Assembly: GCA_007922305.1 (NCBI GenBank) | Contig: ML677334.1 | Location: forward strand, 63,277,142-63,341,141 | Length of the DNA: 64,000 nt | Direction: 5' to 3' | Origin: Dermatemys mawii | Taxonomy: Eukaryota > Chordata > Testudines > Dermatemydidae | Part shown: positions 1 through 11,059 of the stretch, in pieces | Layout of the letters: the number at the start of each line of letters is the position of its first letter | Position numbering within the stretch: position 1 is the first letter of the stretch | Program-made: the position numbers and the translations under genes | Notes under the pieces: model-generated | Told to the model about the DNA's origin: nothing | What the model saw: the letters and a program-made list of their open reading frames with translations, nothing else | The model's database searches: none

Positions 1-101
1 TTCTGCTGGCTTCCATAGCTACTCGAGGTGATTGGGACTAAGTGGTATGTCTGCAGTTGGAGCTGAGCATGTGATTTCCTAGTTTGTGTAGACTTAAATA
101 A

Positions 102-285
102 TAGTGGTCCCAGGCTGGCACAGACAACAGCTGGAGGCCTCACAGGCTAGCCGGTGGGTACGTGGTAAGGGCTTCCTGCAGCTCCCATTAGCTGGGAATG
201 GCGAACCACGGCCCATGATCAACGCAACCACTGTTTTACGGCCCACAGTGGATTATTCTGATGGGCGGCAGGTTACCCACCACTG
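102..285. mobile_element. hAT-type MITE fragment
   Basis: A short interspersed block whose right end, CAGGTTACCCACCACTG at 269-285, looks like a hAT-type terminal inverted repeat. It resembles the right end of the block at 52.7 kb (CCAAGGTTGCCGATCCCTG). The middle (GCAGCTCCCATTAGCTGGG) also resembles that block. The left terminus is not convincing and no clean 8-bp target duplication was found, so the left edge is approximate. The 65-codon ORF inside (104-301) is incidental. Confidence 0.5.
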
Positions 286-1398
286 CTTTAAACAGAAGTA
301 AAAGCAGTGTTGCCCACTCTCATGATTTTGTCATGGGTAACATGATAATTGTTTTCCTTAAAGCCACAGCTCCTGAAGTTGTGATGGCTGAAATCATACA
401 TATCCATTCTTAAAGAAAAATTAAGTTTCTAGCTCTTGTGGATGTGGAGACAGCTTCAAACTGTGACCCCAGAGCACCCTAAAGGCTCAAAAAGCACAAG
501 GCAAATTAAAAAAAACACCAAATCTATTATTTTTAAATAATTTCGTGAGTTAAAATCAATCTCATGATTTTTGGTGAGCCTGGGCATGGTTTTTGAACAT
601 GTGGGATTGGCAATACTGTGAAAGTGACTTGAAAGTGTCATTTTCACTCTTGTTCAAGATCAGTTTCTAGTCTATTATTTGTAGTGAGGTAACACCTCTT
701 ACAGCCCCAGCCAGGTGCAGTATAAACTCATGGGGCCTTGCCCTAATAGGCTATTCCCAAAGTTATATGATTTATTCCAAGGTTGGTGAACTGCAAATAA
801 GTGATAGAATGTCATCTAGATTTTTCCACAAGTATTTCAGTTGTTGTATTCAAGAGTTTGTATTACTTTTTAAAATATATATATATTAAAATTTTAGGTC
901 TAACCAGTATGCCTTAAGTCACTTGATACAAGATGTGAGAGCATGTTAGTATTAGAGCTGAGTGGGTCTAACATTTATTTAATTCTCTTTTTTAATATAG
1001 GAATTAGATACAGTGCTCTTATAAGCTAATTTCTAAGTTACCTGCAAAAAGAGTTTTCAGGTGCCCAAGTAGCCTCTGGAATCACAGTTAAAGTTGCCCC
1101 TCCCACCACCAAAATCTGAAATGGCACTGCTGTGGAGCACTACTGTTTTTAATCCTCTGAGTCAATGAGAGATAGCACCTGTATGACTACACAAGCTGGG
1201 AATTGCATCCGCAGCTCCATGTGAATATGCAGCCTTAGACTCTCTCCCCGCCCCGACACACACACACTCAAAAAGAGCCAATCCTGCTGTGTTCCGTATT
1301 TCTCACCATTCCTCCTTTCAGTTATCTGTGTCCCTAACCAGTTCTCTGCTGTAGCACTGCTCTCCTTCTCTATTTCCTCTTCCTACCTTTTCCTTTGC
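286..1398. other. No recognisable gene
   Basis: AT-rich sequence with a short TA run near 875-888 and no long open frame. I see no recognisable repeat boundary or exon here. Confidence 0.5.
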
Positions 1399-1590
1399 GG
1401 GGGAGGGATAGCTCAGTGGTTTGAGCATTGATTGGCCTGCTAAACTCAGGGTTGTGACTTCAGTCCTTGAGGGGGCCATTTAGGGATCTGGGGCAGAAAT
1501 GTGAGAGTGAGATTGTGGTCTGCACTGTGCAGGAGGTCAGACTAGATGATCAGGATGGTCCCTTCTTCCTTAAAAAAAGTCTGTAATCCT
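1399..1590 (+). mobile_element. tRNA-derived SINE (cryptodiran turtle type)
   Basis: A Pol III SINE about 190 bp long. The head carries an A box (TAGCTCAGTGGTTTGAGC, about 1409-1426) and a B box (GGTTGTGACTTCAGTCC, 1450-1466). A tRNA-unrelated middle follows. The tail (AGACTAGATGATCAGGATGG and then TCCCTTC) resembles turtle CR1 3' ends, which fits mobilisation by CR1 machinery. This arrangement is that of the cryptodiran (tortoise) Pol III SINE and is the main taxonomic marker in the window. It cannot fold as a tRNA, so it is not a tRNA gene. Confidence 0.85.
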
Positions 1591-2334
1591 TGCCTTTGCT
1601 TTATAAAAACTACTGTACTGAAGTAACCCAGTTCAATACAGTGTCATTTTAGTAATTAGGTGTGTACTACAGTATAACGTAGCCTTTTCCCAAACCTTCC
1701 GCTGCTCTTTTTCTAGCACTCCTTTTCCAAAACCTCCAGCCTATATATCTATATCTTCTCCTCCTGCATATCTAGTTATTCTATACCTTATTAACAGAGT
1801 TGTTGTACACATATATGTGTTTTGTACCACTTTCCACAGACTAATCTTTAGGCTAGGCATAGCCTAATGCAGCTTGGTGTGCTGAAGCTCTAAGAGTTTC
1901 ATGGCTGGGTAGCTATTACTGTTTGGCAAAAGGCTTACTTTCTCTTCACAGTCCAGCCATTTCTAGGCAGGGAAGAAAAGGAAAGTTGCGGTGGTTGGCA
2001 CTAACAACTGGCAGGGTGTAGAAGGCACTCCTGGAAGCAGTGATGGCTTCTGGAAAGCACAAGTATTGTGCCTACATTGCTTCTTGCTGCTCATAAGCCT
2101 GTCCAGGTGTACATATGACTACATAGACATGTGTCCTTAAGATTAGCTTCTAGATTTTGAATCAGATTCATAAATTAATTTTTAAACATGATACAGTCAA
2201 TTCTAGGTTACATTGACTACTAGTGAAATATCAATTCAGGTGAGTTACAGCACACCTAACATCTAGCTAGTGAAAAAACTTCACCCTTGAGTTGACTGTC
2301 AGCAATAATGGGGTCAAGATTAACAACCTAAACA
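1591..2334. other. No recognisable gene
   Basis: Unique-looking sequence between the SINE and a CR1 copy. No open frame or repeat edge stands out. Confidence 0.45.
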
Positions 2335-2918
2335 AATTATAAGAAGAGTGGCAACTAAAATGATTAGGGGGTTTGGAACAGGTCCCATATGAGGAGAGAT
2401 TAAAGAGGCTAGGACTTTTCATCTTAGAAAAGAGGAGACTACGGGGGGGATATGATAGAGGTATATAAAATCATGAGTGATGTGGAGAAAGTGAATAAGG
2501 AAAAGTTATTTACTTGTTCCCATAATATAAGAACTAGGGGCCACCAAATGAAATTAATGGGCAGTAGGTTTAAAACAGAAGTTCTTCACACAGTGCACAG
2601 TGAACCTGTGGAACTCCTTGCCTGAGGAGGTTGTGAAGGCTAGGATATAAGAGGGTTTAAAAGAGAACTGGATAAATTCATGGAGGTTAAGTCCATTAAT
2701 GGCCATTAGCCAGGATGGGTAAGGAATGGTGTCCCCTAGCTTCTGTTTGTCAGAGGGTGTAGATGGATGGCAGGAGAGAGATCAGTTTGTCATTACCTGT
2801 TAGGTTCACTCCCTCAGGACATCTGGCATTGGCTACTGTTGGCAGACAGGCTAGTGGGCTGGATGTACCTTTGGCCTGACCCAGAAAGGCCATTCTTATG
2901 TTCTTAAAAGGAAGTAAT
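2335..2918 (+). mobile_element. CR1 LINE, 3' end
   Basis: This is the 3' terminal part of a CR1 retrotransposon in + orientation, 5'-truncated as usual. It runs from the end of the reverse-transcriptase region (GAGGAGAGATTAAAGAGGCT, 2391-2410) through the 3' untranslated region to the typical ending near 2910 (GGCCTGACCCAGAAAGGCC). No intact frame remains. The same subfamily occurs in opposite orientation at about 10.39-10.84 kb. Confidence 0.85.
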
Positions 2919-3115
2919 ATAACATGGCTCTGTCTTTCCAATAAGTTCTTGATTAATTTAAGAGGCAGAGTTCCAGTCCTATCACATTTTAATTTCCTGT
3001 TTGTGATTAACATTTGCACTCACTAATATGCCTGCGTTGGCCCTGATCCTGCAGACTATCCCACACATGAGGTCCGCAGGGCTTTACTTGCTCACAGGAG
3101 TCCACCTGCCTAGAG

Positions 3116-3309
3116 AATCAGAAAGGTAGCCATGTTAGTCTGGAATTGCAGAAGTGACAGAGAGTCCAGTGGCACCTTAAAGACTAACTAAAGTATTAGA
3201 GCATAAGCTTTCGTGGTCTAATACTCACTTCGTCGGATGCAAGCTTGTGAGTATTAGCCCACGAAAGCTTATGCTCTAATACTTTAGTTAGTCTTTAAGG
3301 TGCCACAGG
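3116..3309. mobile_element. Inverted dimer of Penelope-like terminal repeat
   Basis: A near-perfect palindrome. The left arm (3166-3228) and right arm (3247-3309) match over about 60 bp around an 18-bp loop. The left unit reads on the - strand and extends to 3116; the right unit reads on + and stops at 3309. The shared core, CACGAAAGCTTATGCTC, is abundant in reptile genomes. On the - strand, 3236 to 3199 has a hammerhead-ribozyme-like order of boxes: CCGACGA, a short stem with one bulge, GAAA, a 2-bp stem, then UC. Penelope-like retroelements are known to carry minimal hammerheads and inverted partial copies, hence this assignment, which is inferred. Confidence 0.5.
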
Positions 3310-4578
3310 ACACCTGCCTGGAGTCACTTGCAAGACTGGGGCCTGCTGTAGTTCCAGATATGTGTTGCAGAACAGAACTCAGACTAACCACTTTTTTTCC
3401 AGTGAGTGTACTAATCCTTGCTGTATTACATTAACACACATCATGCAAGACAGTAATCCAGTAATATACCTGCTGTATATTTATAACATCTTAATGTTTT
3501 TAGCCAGTGCTCTGAACCTGAATCAGAGAACTTTGTAAATACTACTCAGTTCTCTAATGTTGTGCAGCTGGCTGCCTATATAAACATGAGTATATTTTGG
3601 AAACTTTGATACTCTGGATATACTTCTGCAAGAAATGGCTGGATTCAGTGAGGATTAAGACATCTGTTTTTCAGATTTCTAAAGCATATCATACCTTTCC
3701 TCTCACAAAACGACAAATGGAAAACGACTAACTAATGAACACTCATGGGAAAACATGCTGTGGTAACTGCTCCCCTCACCATCCAATTTTTCACATTTAC
3801 TCTACTCCCCCACCACATCATAGAAAATAGGGTAGCAGTTGGCCCTTTATATGTAGCAAGCATTCACTTTCTCATATCAATATAGTGCTTGAACAGTGAG
3901 AAATGCTGACAATTCTAAAACCTGAAAGTGGAGATTTCATTAATATCTATCTTCTTTTCACAAATTAAATCTAGTTCAGAAACTTGCCAGCAGTGTCGTG
4001 TCAAGATGGGCAAAAGAGGTATTGATAGAACTGTAACGTAGACAGTATGAAGAATATTTAATCAAGCATGTACTGTATATCTGGGGACTTGTGATAATGG
4101 CATCATGAGATTTTGAAAAAAACAGATCATATTTAAATAAAAAGTTCATGGTAAAGCATTGACAGCAAAGCATGTTGAGCTGGTTTATTCTTGGGTCATT
4201 TCTTCATCTTGCTGAGGGTGTGGTGACTTATGACTGGATGGCACAGAAGCATCTAATTAGACTCTTTTCTTTGAAGATCCTGTCTGAAAATGTTTGTTGT
4301 AAACTTGTAACACTTCTTGCGTTAAAGGCAATGCTTGCTGGTATTTATACTAATTTATACTGGCATATTTGTAAAACAGGATTCAACAAATTGGAGGTAT
4401 GGGACACCTACAGCTGTGGGAAGAGTTTGTAATGCTATATTAATATTACATTTATCATTGATTAAAACAGTGGATCTTACCCTTTCCAGACTCTTGAAAG
4501 GAGTACAGTAGTCTGATTTGTCTTGCTTACCCCCCAAGTTACATCTCACTTAAAAGCTGCTTGCTTACAAAATCAGGC
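3310..4578. other. No recognisable gene
   Basis: AT-rich sequence. Two short ORFs at 3976-4549 resemble no protein family and lack a plausible start context. No repeat boundary was seen. Confidence 0.4.
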
Positions 4579-4932
4579 ATAAAAATTAGGGCTGTCAATT
4601 AATAGCAGTTAGCACAAGCAATTAACTCAAAACAAATTAACTTGATTAAAAAAATAATTGTGATTAATCACAAGTTTAATCATATTGTTTAACCATAAGA
4701 GAATAAATGTAAATTTATAAATATTTTGGATTTTTCTGTTTTCATGGATACTGATTTCAGTTTTTATTACAAATATTTGCACAGTAAAAATGATTGAAAA
4801 ATATTTTCTCATACACATACTGTAGTGCAATCTCTGTCACGAAAGTGCAACTTTCAAATGTAGATTTTTGTTACATAACTGCACTCCCAAACAAAAATCT
4901 TAAAACTTTAGAGCCTATAAGTCCACTCAGTC

Positions 4933-5184
4933 TTACTTCTTTTTCAGCCAATCATTAAAACAAACAAGTTTGTTTACATTTACAGGAGATAATGCTGACC
5001 ACTTCTTATTTACAGCGTCACCTGAAAGTGAAAACAGACATTCACATGGCACTGTTGTAGCTGGTGTTGAAAGGTATTTACATGCAAGATATGATAAATA
5101 TTCATATAACCCTTCATGCTTCAGCCACCATTCCGGAGGACATGCTTCCATGCTGATTATGCTTTTTTTAAAAAAATAAAGCAT
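4933..5184 (-). pseudogene. hAT transposase C-terminal dimerisation domain (fragment)
   Basis: An open frame of 83 codons translating to the conserved C-terminal hAT dimerisation domain of ZBED-like transposases. Landmarks in order are PPEWWLKHEGLYEYLSYLA (about residues 16-34), CKYLSTPATTVPCECLFSLS with the cysteine and the conserved FSLSG turn, then VNKKWSALSP and a C-terminal NDWLKKK followed by stop. The start Met is internal to the original protein, so this is a fragment of the last quarter. It is inverted relative to the other transposase piece in the same element. The domain is identified with good confidence; there is no sign of present function. Confidence 0.8.
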
Positions 5185-5230
5185 TAATTAAATTTGTGAC
5201 TGAACTCCTTGGGGAAGAATTGTATGTCCC

Positions 5231-5742
5231 TTGTCTGTTTTACCCTCATTCTGCCATTTATTTCATGTTATAACAATCTCAGATGATGACCCAGCACATG
5301 ATGTTCATTTCAAGAATATTTTCACTGCAGATTTGACAAAATGCAAAGAAAGTACCAATCTGAGATTTCTAAAGATAGCTACAGCACTCAACCCAAGGTT
5401 TAAGAATCTGAAGTGCCTTCCAAAATCTGAGGGAACCAAAGTGTGGAGCATGCTTTCAGAAGTCTTAAAAGAGCAACACTCCAGTGCAGAAACTATAGAA
5501 CCTGAATGCCAAAAAAAAAAAAAAAAAAAAAAACACACAACTTCTGCTGGTGGCATCTGACTCAAACGATGAAAATGAACATGTCAGTCTGCACTGTTTT
5601 GGATCATTATCCAAGCAGAACCAGTCATCAGCATGGAATCTTGTCCTCTGGAACGATGAGTGAAGCATGAAAGGTTATACAAATGTTTAGCATGTGTGGC
5701 ACGTAAATACCTTGCAACACAGTCTACAACAGTGCCATGTGA
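5231..5742 (+). pseudogene. hAT transposase middle region (decayed)
   Basis: A translated piece on + with the hAT signature LKIATALNPRFKNLKCLP around 5365-5422, followed by an acidic linker broken by an A23 run (5511-5533). After the run, frame-shifted sequence returns to the C-terminal domain at 5699-5740, where ARKYL..TTVPC is readable. The rest of that domain is missing, and the sequence runs straight into the terminal region. The tract at 5699-5740 is the inverted counterpart of 5041-5084. Several frameshifts and stops make it a pseudogene. Confidence 0.7.
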
Positions 5743-6061
5743 TTAATGATGATTTTTTCTCACGATTAATTGTGATTAATTTTTAACACTGGACAGCCCT
5801 AATAAAAATATAAATACCACAGCATACTATTACTGAAAAAATTGCTTACTTTCACATTTTACCATATAAAATCAATTGGAATATAAATGTATTTACATTT
5901 CCGTATATAATATCTAAAGTAGTATAAACAAGTCATTGTATGTAACTAATTTGTACTGACTTCACTTGTGCTTTCTATGCAGCCTATTGTAAAACTAGAA
6001 AAATATCTAGATGAGTTGATGTACCCCTGGAAGGCCTGAGTGTAACCCCCGGGATATGTAT

Positions 6062-6721
6062 TGTGACAAAGCTCCAAGTCTGTACTTGTGGGTCCTGCGC
6101 TTCCTGGCAGATTTAGGGGCCTCAGAAACTCATCTAGGCCCCAGAGTGACCTCCCTTTCTCAGTATAATTGGCAAGAGTCACCACCTAGTGAGTTGCCTT
6201 CATCACAGGCCAGTATGGAAGATGGGAAAAGGGGGGAGCCCAGGCCCACCCTCTACTCCGGACGCCAGCCCAGGGACCCTAATAGTATCAGCTAAGATGG
6301 CTGACCTTTTATCCACAAAACACAATACAATTCCCTGGGCTACTTCCCCACAGCAGTCCCTGCTTCTTCAAACTCCACTTCACCCTTACCTCAGGGCCTC
6401 CTTCCTTCAGTATGATATGTTGTCCTACACTCAGTCTCACCAACAGCATAACTTCCTTCCACAGCTCCTGACACCCACACCCACCTGACTAACTGGGAGG
6501 TTTTTATCTGGTTTCAGCCAGTCCCTGATTGGCTTCAGGTGTCCCAATTAGGCTAGCTGTTTCTACTCCTTTCTAGAAGGTTCTTAATTGGCCCCAGGTG
6601 TCTTGATTGGCCTGGAGTAGCCTTTGTTTGGCTATCCAGGGAACAAGGACCTGCACATCCTGAGACTAATATACCTGCCTTCCAGCACTCTCCTATATCC
6701 TTCTGGTCTGACTCCGTCACA
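6062..6721 (+). mobile_element. Solo LTR (family shared with 42.8 and 47.4 kb)
   Basis: A 660-bp unit starting TGTGAC and ending GTCACA, flanked by a 4-bp duplication GTAT at 6058-6061 and 6722-6725. The TG...CA ends and short duplication indicate a solo LTR of an LTR retrotransposon or endogenous retrovirus. It shares the block CAGGCCCACCCTCTACTCC and CCAGCCCAGGG with the LTRs at 42.8 and 47.4 kb. No internal (gag/pol) sequence lies nearby. The orientation is set only by agreement with those copies. Confidence 0.75.
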
Positions 6722-6739
6722 GTATACACTAATAATTTT

Positions 6740-7615
6740 CCAAGTATGATAAATCATGTTTATATGTTTGTATCACCTTTGTATTGTGAGTTGTATACAT
6801 ATATTGTATATCTGAATTTCCATACTTGTACTCTGTTTCTGGGTGATACCCCCAGACAGTTTGGTGTCAGCACTATCTAGTCTGTTCCTTGGCCCATTCA
6901 GGGTCATCAGTTGTACAGAAAACCCAGGAAAGAAGCCAGGAACTACATTTTATGAGTCAGCAGGACTTATAGGGGTATGCCTATGGACAGGGAATGCCAA
7001 GATTTTTTCCATGCCATGTGCTATGAGTTTGTGTTTGGGACAAAGGAAGTACAAGCCACATGGCAAAGAATATAAAAAGGCAGCTGCATCATCTCCATTT
7101 TGTCTTCATTCCTGCTTCCTACCTCTGGAGTAAGTTCTCTACAAACTGAAGCATTGAACAAGCTGTGGATGTGTTCCAGGGCGACTTTCAAGCCAGCAAA
7201 ATCACCATCACTGTTAAGAACCTGATATATGGACTTTGCAGTCTTATCTATGTATCTGATTGCTTGACCATTTAACAACTCTCTTCTTTTTCTTTTTTTC
7301 CATAATAAACCTTTGGTTGTAGATGCTAAGGGATTGCCTGGCAGAGTGATATTTTGGGTAGGATCCAAACTAATATTCGTCTGGTAATGGGGCTGGTTCT
7401 TTGAGGTCAAAAGAACATTTTTTATAGTGAGCAGAGTTTCTAAATAACTTCTCACTGTAGTGGACTTGTGTGCTGATTGGGAGCCAGAGAACTGGAATGC
7501 AATAAAGGGAGCTGTATGATTTCTTTTTTAGCTTCTTGATCACCAGAATTGGGCGGGGGGGGATCAGAAGCAGTGTTTGTGACTGATTGGTAAGTCTAAC
7601 TTCACTTTTAACCAC
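6740..7615 (+). mobile_element. LTR-like retroelement fragment
   Basis: It has the layout of a retroviral LTR on +: a TATA-like box in AATATAAAAAGGCAGCTGC (about 7069-7087), then about 220 bp downstream a polyadenylation signal (CCATAATAAACC, about 7300-7311), then a U5-like region ending near 7610. I recognise the sequence as a common turtle interspersed repeat. Clean TG/CA ends and a target duplication were not found, so the limits are approximate. The 144-codon ORF on - (7021-7455) is antisense to this unit and probably chance. Confidence 0.55.
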
Positions 7616-7690
7616 TAGTTGGAGGAGAATCTGCTTACCCTTTTGCAGCCTGCCCCAACCTTGGCATTTTCAGTGAGGGCTACCCTAGGG

Positions 7691-8530
7691 CAGTGTTTCT
7701 CAAATGCAGTCACTGTGGCCATGTGCAGCTACCAGGAGCTTTTCTTGTGGCCACAGCCTCCTGTGGGGGAGCAGTGGACCCTCCCCCAGAGCCACCAGTA
7801 GGGGATGGACCCTGACCCTTTGTGAAGTCACAAACATAGGAGGAGCAGGCAGCCAGTGAATTCCAACCATTCCAGGGGCACTGAGGCTCCAGCTTCTGGT
7901 GTCAGCCCTGGGGTGTTGGGTGGCAGGCTTCAGTCAAGGGGCTTTGGCCACCAGCCCTGAACCCCAGCCATGTGGCAGCAGGTGCCGGCCTTTGGCTCAC
8001 TACAACCCCTGTATCGCCCCTGACCCCTGCAGTCTCCCTACCCACCTCCCCATCCAGGGCTTAATTTGTCCTCTAACTTGCCAGGGTTGTGTAAGTCTAT
8101 TTGGAAAATTGATATTTGTGTGTTTGTTAATAACACTTTTCACAGCCTCCCAACTAACTAATAAGTCTGCTGTGAAAAGTGTGATTAATAAATATTACTT
8201 TTCACAGCAGCAGATTTACTAGATAGCAAGTCTTTTTAACAAAGCAACCAAAAAGGCAAAAGAAGCAACAACAAAAAGACAAGAATGTACAGAGCATCTT
8301 ATTTCTTTCTATTCTATTTAGAGCAAGTAAAAAATAGAGACAATCGTACATTATATTTTTCTTATTGAGTCTGCAAAAAGAAACTCTACATAAATAAATT
8401 TAGATGATTTGTACATGTATATTCGTTTGTTCTTCCTAAAGTTAATTAATCATTTTAGAAAAAATTGTCAGAGTGAAAAGTTGGTGGCCGCACACTGAGG
8501 CTACCAAAAAATGTGTTGTGAGAACCCCTG
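7691..8530. mobile_element. hAT MITE, 840 bp
   Basis: The left terminus CAGTGTTTCTCA (7691-7702) is the inverted counterpart of the right terminus TGTGAGAACCCCTG (8517-8530), a Charlie-like hAT end. The flanking octamers CCCTAGGG and CCCTGTGC match at 5 of 8 positions, consistent with a decayed 8-bp duplication. The interior is GC-rich on the left and AT-rich on the right. It contains repeated CTTTTCACAGC-like motifs near 8130-8210 and has no transposase. Confidence 0.7.
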
Positions 8531-8544
8531 CCCTGTGCACTCTG

Positions 8545-9880
8545 AGTCACAAGGACATCCCAGGTAATTACAGACCAGTCAGCTTAACTTCAGTACCTGG
8601 AAAGATAATGGAGCAAATAATTAAGCAATCTGTTTGCAAAAACCTAGGAGATAATAAGGTAATAAGTAACAGCATGGATTCGTCAAGAACAAATCATGTC
8701 ACACCAACCTAGTAGCTTTCTTTGACAGGCTAACAAGCCTTATGGATTGGGGGAAGCAGTAGATGTGTATATCTTGACTTTAATAAGGCTGTTGATACTG
8801 TCTTTCTTGACCTCATAAACAAACTAGGGAAATACAACCTAGAGGGAGTACCTATAAGGTAAGTTATGGATGCATAACTAGCTGGAAAACCATTCCCAGA
8901 GAGTAATTAGTGGTTCACAGTAAAGCTGGAAGGGCATATTGAGTGGGGTCCCGCAGGGATCAGTTCTGGGTCTGATTCTGGTCAATGTTGTCATCAGTTA
9001 TTTAGATAACTGCATAAAGAGAATACTGATAAAGTCTGCAGACAGTACCGAGCTGGGAGGGGTTGCAAGTGCTTTGGAGAATATTCCAAATGATCTGGAC
9101 AAACTAGAGAAATAGGATGAAATTCAATAAGGGCAAATGCGAAGTACTCTACTAAAAAAGGGAACAATCAGTTACACATGGGAAATGATTGCCTAGAAAG
9201 CAACACTGAAGGAAGGGATCTTGGGATCATAGTGATTACAAGCTAAATATGAGTCAATGGTGTAACACTGTTGCAAAAAAAGCAAACATCATTCTGGGAT
9301 GTATTAGCAGGAATGTTGTAAGCAAGACACGAGAAGTAATTCTGCTCTATTCTGTGCTGATTAGGCCTCAACTGGAGTATTGTGTTCACTTCTGGAGGCC
9401 ACTTTTCAGGAACTATGTGGACAAACTACAGAAAGTCTAGAAAACAGCAACAAAGATGATTAAAGGTCTAGAAAATATGACCTATGAGGAAAGATTGAAA
9501 AAAATGGGTTTATTTAATCTGGAAAAGAGAAGACTGAGAGGGGACATGATAACAGTTTTCAAGTTCATAAAAGATTGTTACAAGGAGGAGGGAGAAAAAA
9601 ATTATCCTTAACCTGTGAGGATAGGACAAGAAGCAATGGGCTTAAATTTCAGCAAGGGCGGTTTAGGTTGGACATGATGAAAAGCTTCCTCACTGTCCGG
9701 GTGGTTAGCCCTGGAAAAAATTGCCTACAGAAATTGCGGAATCTGTAACTGGAGATTTTTAAGAGAAGGTTAGACAAGCACCTGTCTGGAATGATCTAGA
9801 TAATACTTAGTCCTACCATGAGTGCAGGGGACTGGACGAGATGACCTCCTGAGGTTCCTGCCAGTCTTACGATTCTATGA
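8545..9880 (+). pseudogene. CR1 LINE reverse transcriptase and 3' end (decayed)
   Basis: A 1.3-kb 5'-truncated CR1 retrotransposon. Reverse-transcriptase landmarks in order are: NYRPVSLTSVPGKIMEQI (8563-8616); YILTLIRLL-like remains of the LDF..AFDTV motif (about 8770-8805); GVPQGSVLGL (about 8945-8975); the catalytic FADDT motif read here as SADST (about 9037-9051), so an active-site aspartate is lost; and the thumb region with LYSVLIRPQLEYCVHFWRP (9342-9405). The 3' end finishes with GATTCTATGATTC (9868-9880), the short terminal repeat typical of CR1. Frameshifts and stops are frequent. It lies directly against the hAT element to its left. Confidence 0.85.
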
Positions 9881-10391
9881 TTCCACATAATTGCTGTGGA
9901 AAATACAAACTACTATTAAAATCAGTGGCGTGCAAATTGCATACATTGTGGTCATGATTGCTTAAATCAATCTGCTATTTGTATGCTGCAGCACAGCCTG
10001 GCAAACAGTCTTCCACTCATGGAGTAAACAAATCTGAAAGCACACAATGGATTCCTGCTTTCCAGTGGGAAAATTATGTCTCACTGACACAGAGAACACG
10101 CCTGCATCTCCACGTTGTGGCTTGAGATTAATACACTAAAAGTCTGTTTATATTTTTTAATGTTATATTTCTGTTTTCTATGTTAAAAACTGAGTCGATA
10201 TCAAGTTAATAATAAAAAATATGAGCTAGTAAAGCATTACATGTTTAACAAAAAGTAAACCTTATGTTTGTTAAATGTACCTAATATGCAAAACTTTTAA
10301 ACACTATTACTTCCTAAAAAATCCCGACCTTCATAGTTTGAGCATGTACTCCCAGTCCTAAAAAGCCTGATTTTTTTTTCAAATAAAGCTC
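9881..10391. other. No recognisable gene
   Basis: AT-rich sequence between two CR1 copies of opposite orientation. I see no structure of note. Confidence 0.45.
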
Positions 10392-10845
10392 TTAAGAATG
10401 GCCTTACTGGGTCAGACGAAAGGTCCAGACAGCACAGTGTTCCTGTCTACCAACAGTGGCCAATGTCAGGTGCCCCAGAATGAGTGAACCTAAAAGGTAA
10501 TAATCGAGTGATCTCTCTCTTGCCATCCATCACCACCCTAGACAAACAGAAGCTAGGGACACCATTCCTTGCCCATCCTGGCTAATAGCCATTAATGGAC
10601 TTAACCTCTATGAATTTATCCAGTTCTCTTTATACCCTATTATAATCCTAGCCTTCACAACCTCCTCAGGCAAGGAGTTCCACAGGTTGGCTGTGTGCTG
10701 TGTGAAAAACTTTCTTTTATTTGTTTTAAACCTGCTGTCCATTAATTTCATTTGATGGCCCCTATTTCTTATATTATGGGAACAAGTAAATAACTTTTCC
10801 TTATTCACTTTCTGTCCATCACTCATGCCCTATATTAAAATAGAG
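10392..10845 (-). mobile_element. CR1 LINE, 3' end
   Basis: The reverse complement of a CR1 3' end. The 3' terminus lies at about 10392 (AAGAATGGCCTTACTGGGTC, reading + strand), and the more internal part reaches about 10845. It is the same subfamily as the + copy at 2335-2918: CAGGATGGGCAAGGAATGG and the CTCCTTGCCTGAGGAGG stretch are both readable on -. It is coding-dead. Confidence 0.85.
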
Positions 10846-11059
10846 AACATAGTTTCTACTATGAGGCTATGTTCTTGAGCTTCATCCCCCTCACTATTAC
10901 TTATATGCACTCAGATTATACACGAGTAGTACATTTTCCATGACTCAGGTGAAAGCATTAAATAAAAAAGAACTTGTTCTGTTTAGTCAGATGTGTAGAT
11001 GCTTATATAAATGATTGCTCCCTGAGTTCACAGCTTCTGGAAATAATCAGAAATGCCAT

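Larger units (their letters stand above)
4587..5801. mobile_element. Foldback hAT DNA transposon, non-autonomous
   Basis: Terminal inverted repeats TAGGGCTGTC and GACAGCCCTA (the right copy preceded by G) are flanked by a perfect 8-bp target duplication, ATAAAAAT, at 4579-4586 and 5802-5809. That is diagnostic of the hAT superfamily. Inside are two pieces of hAT transposase in opposite orientations: a C-terminal dimerisation domain on - (4933-5184) and a middle-to-C-terminal piece on + (5231-5742). The left third therefore looks like an inverted copy of the element's own 3' end. A run of 23 A residues at 5511-5533 interrupts the + piece. It could not encode a working transposase. Confidence 0.85.

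Noticed and set aside
1399..1480. tRNA gene (A and B boxes)
   Set aside because: The boxes are those of a SINE head. The arms do not pair as a cloverleaf and a CR1-like tail follows.
5511..5533. Poly(A) tail of a processed retrocopy
   Set aside because: Transposase sequence continues on both sides, and there is no target duplication around the run.
7021..7455. 144-codon - strand ORF as a gene
   Set aside because: It is antisense to an LTR-like unit with a TATA box and polyadenylation signal on +, and it has no recognisable domain.
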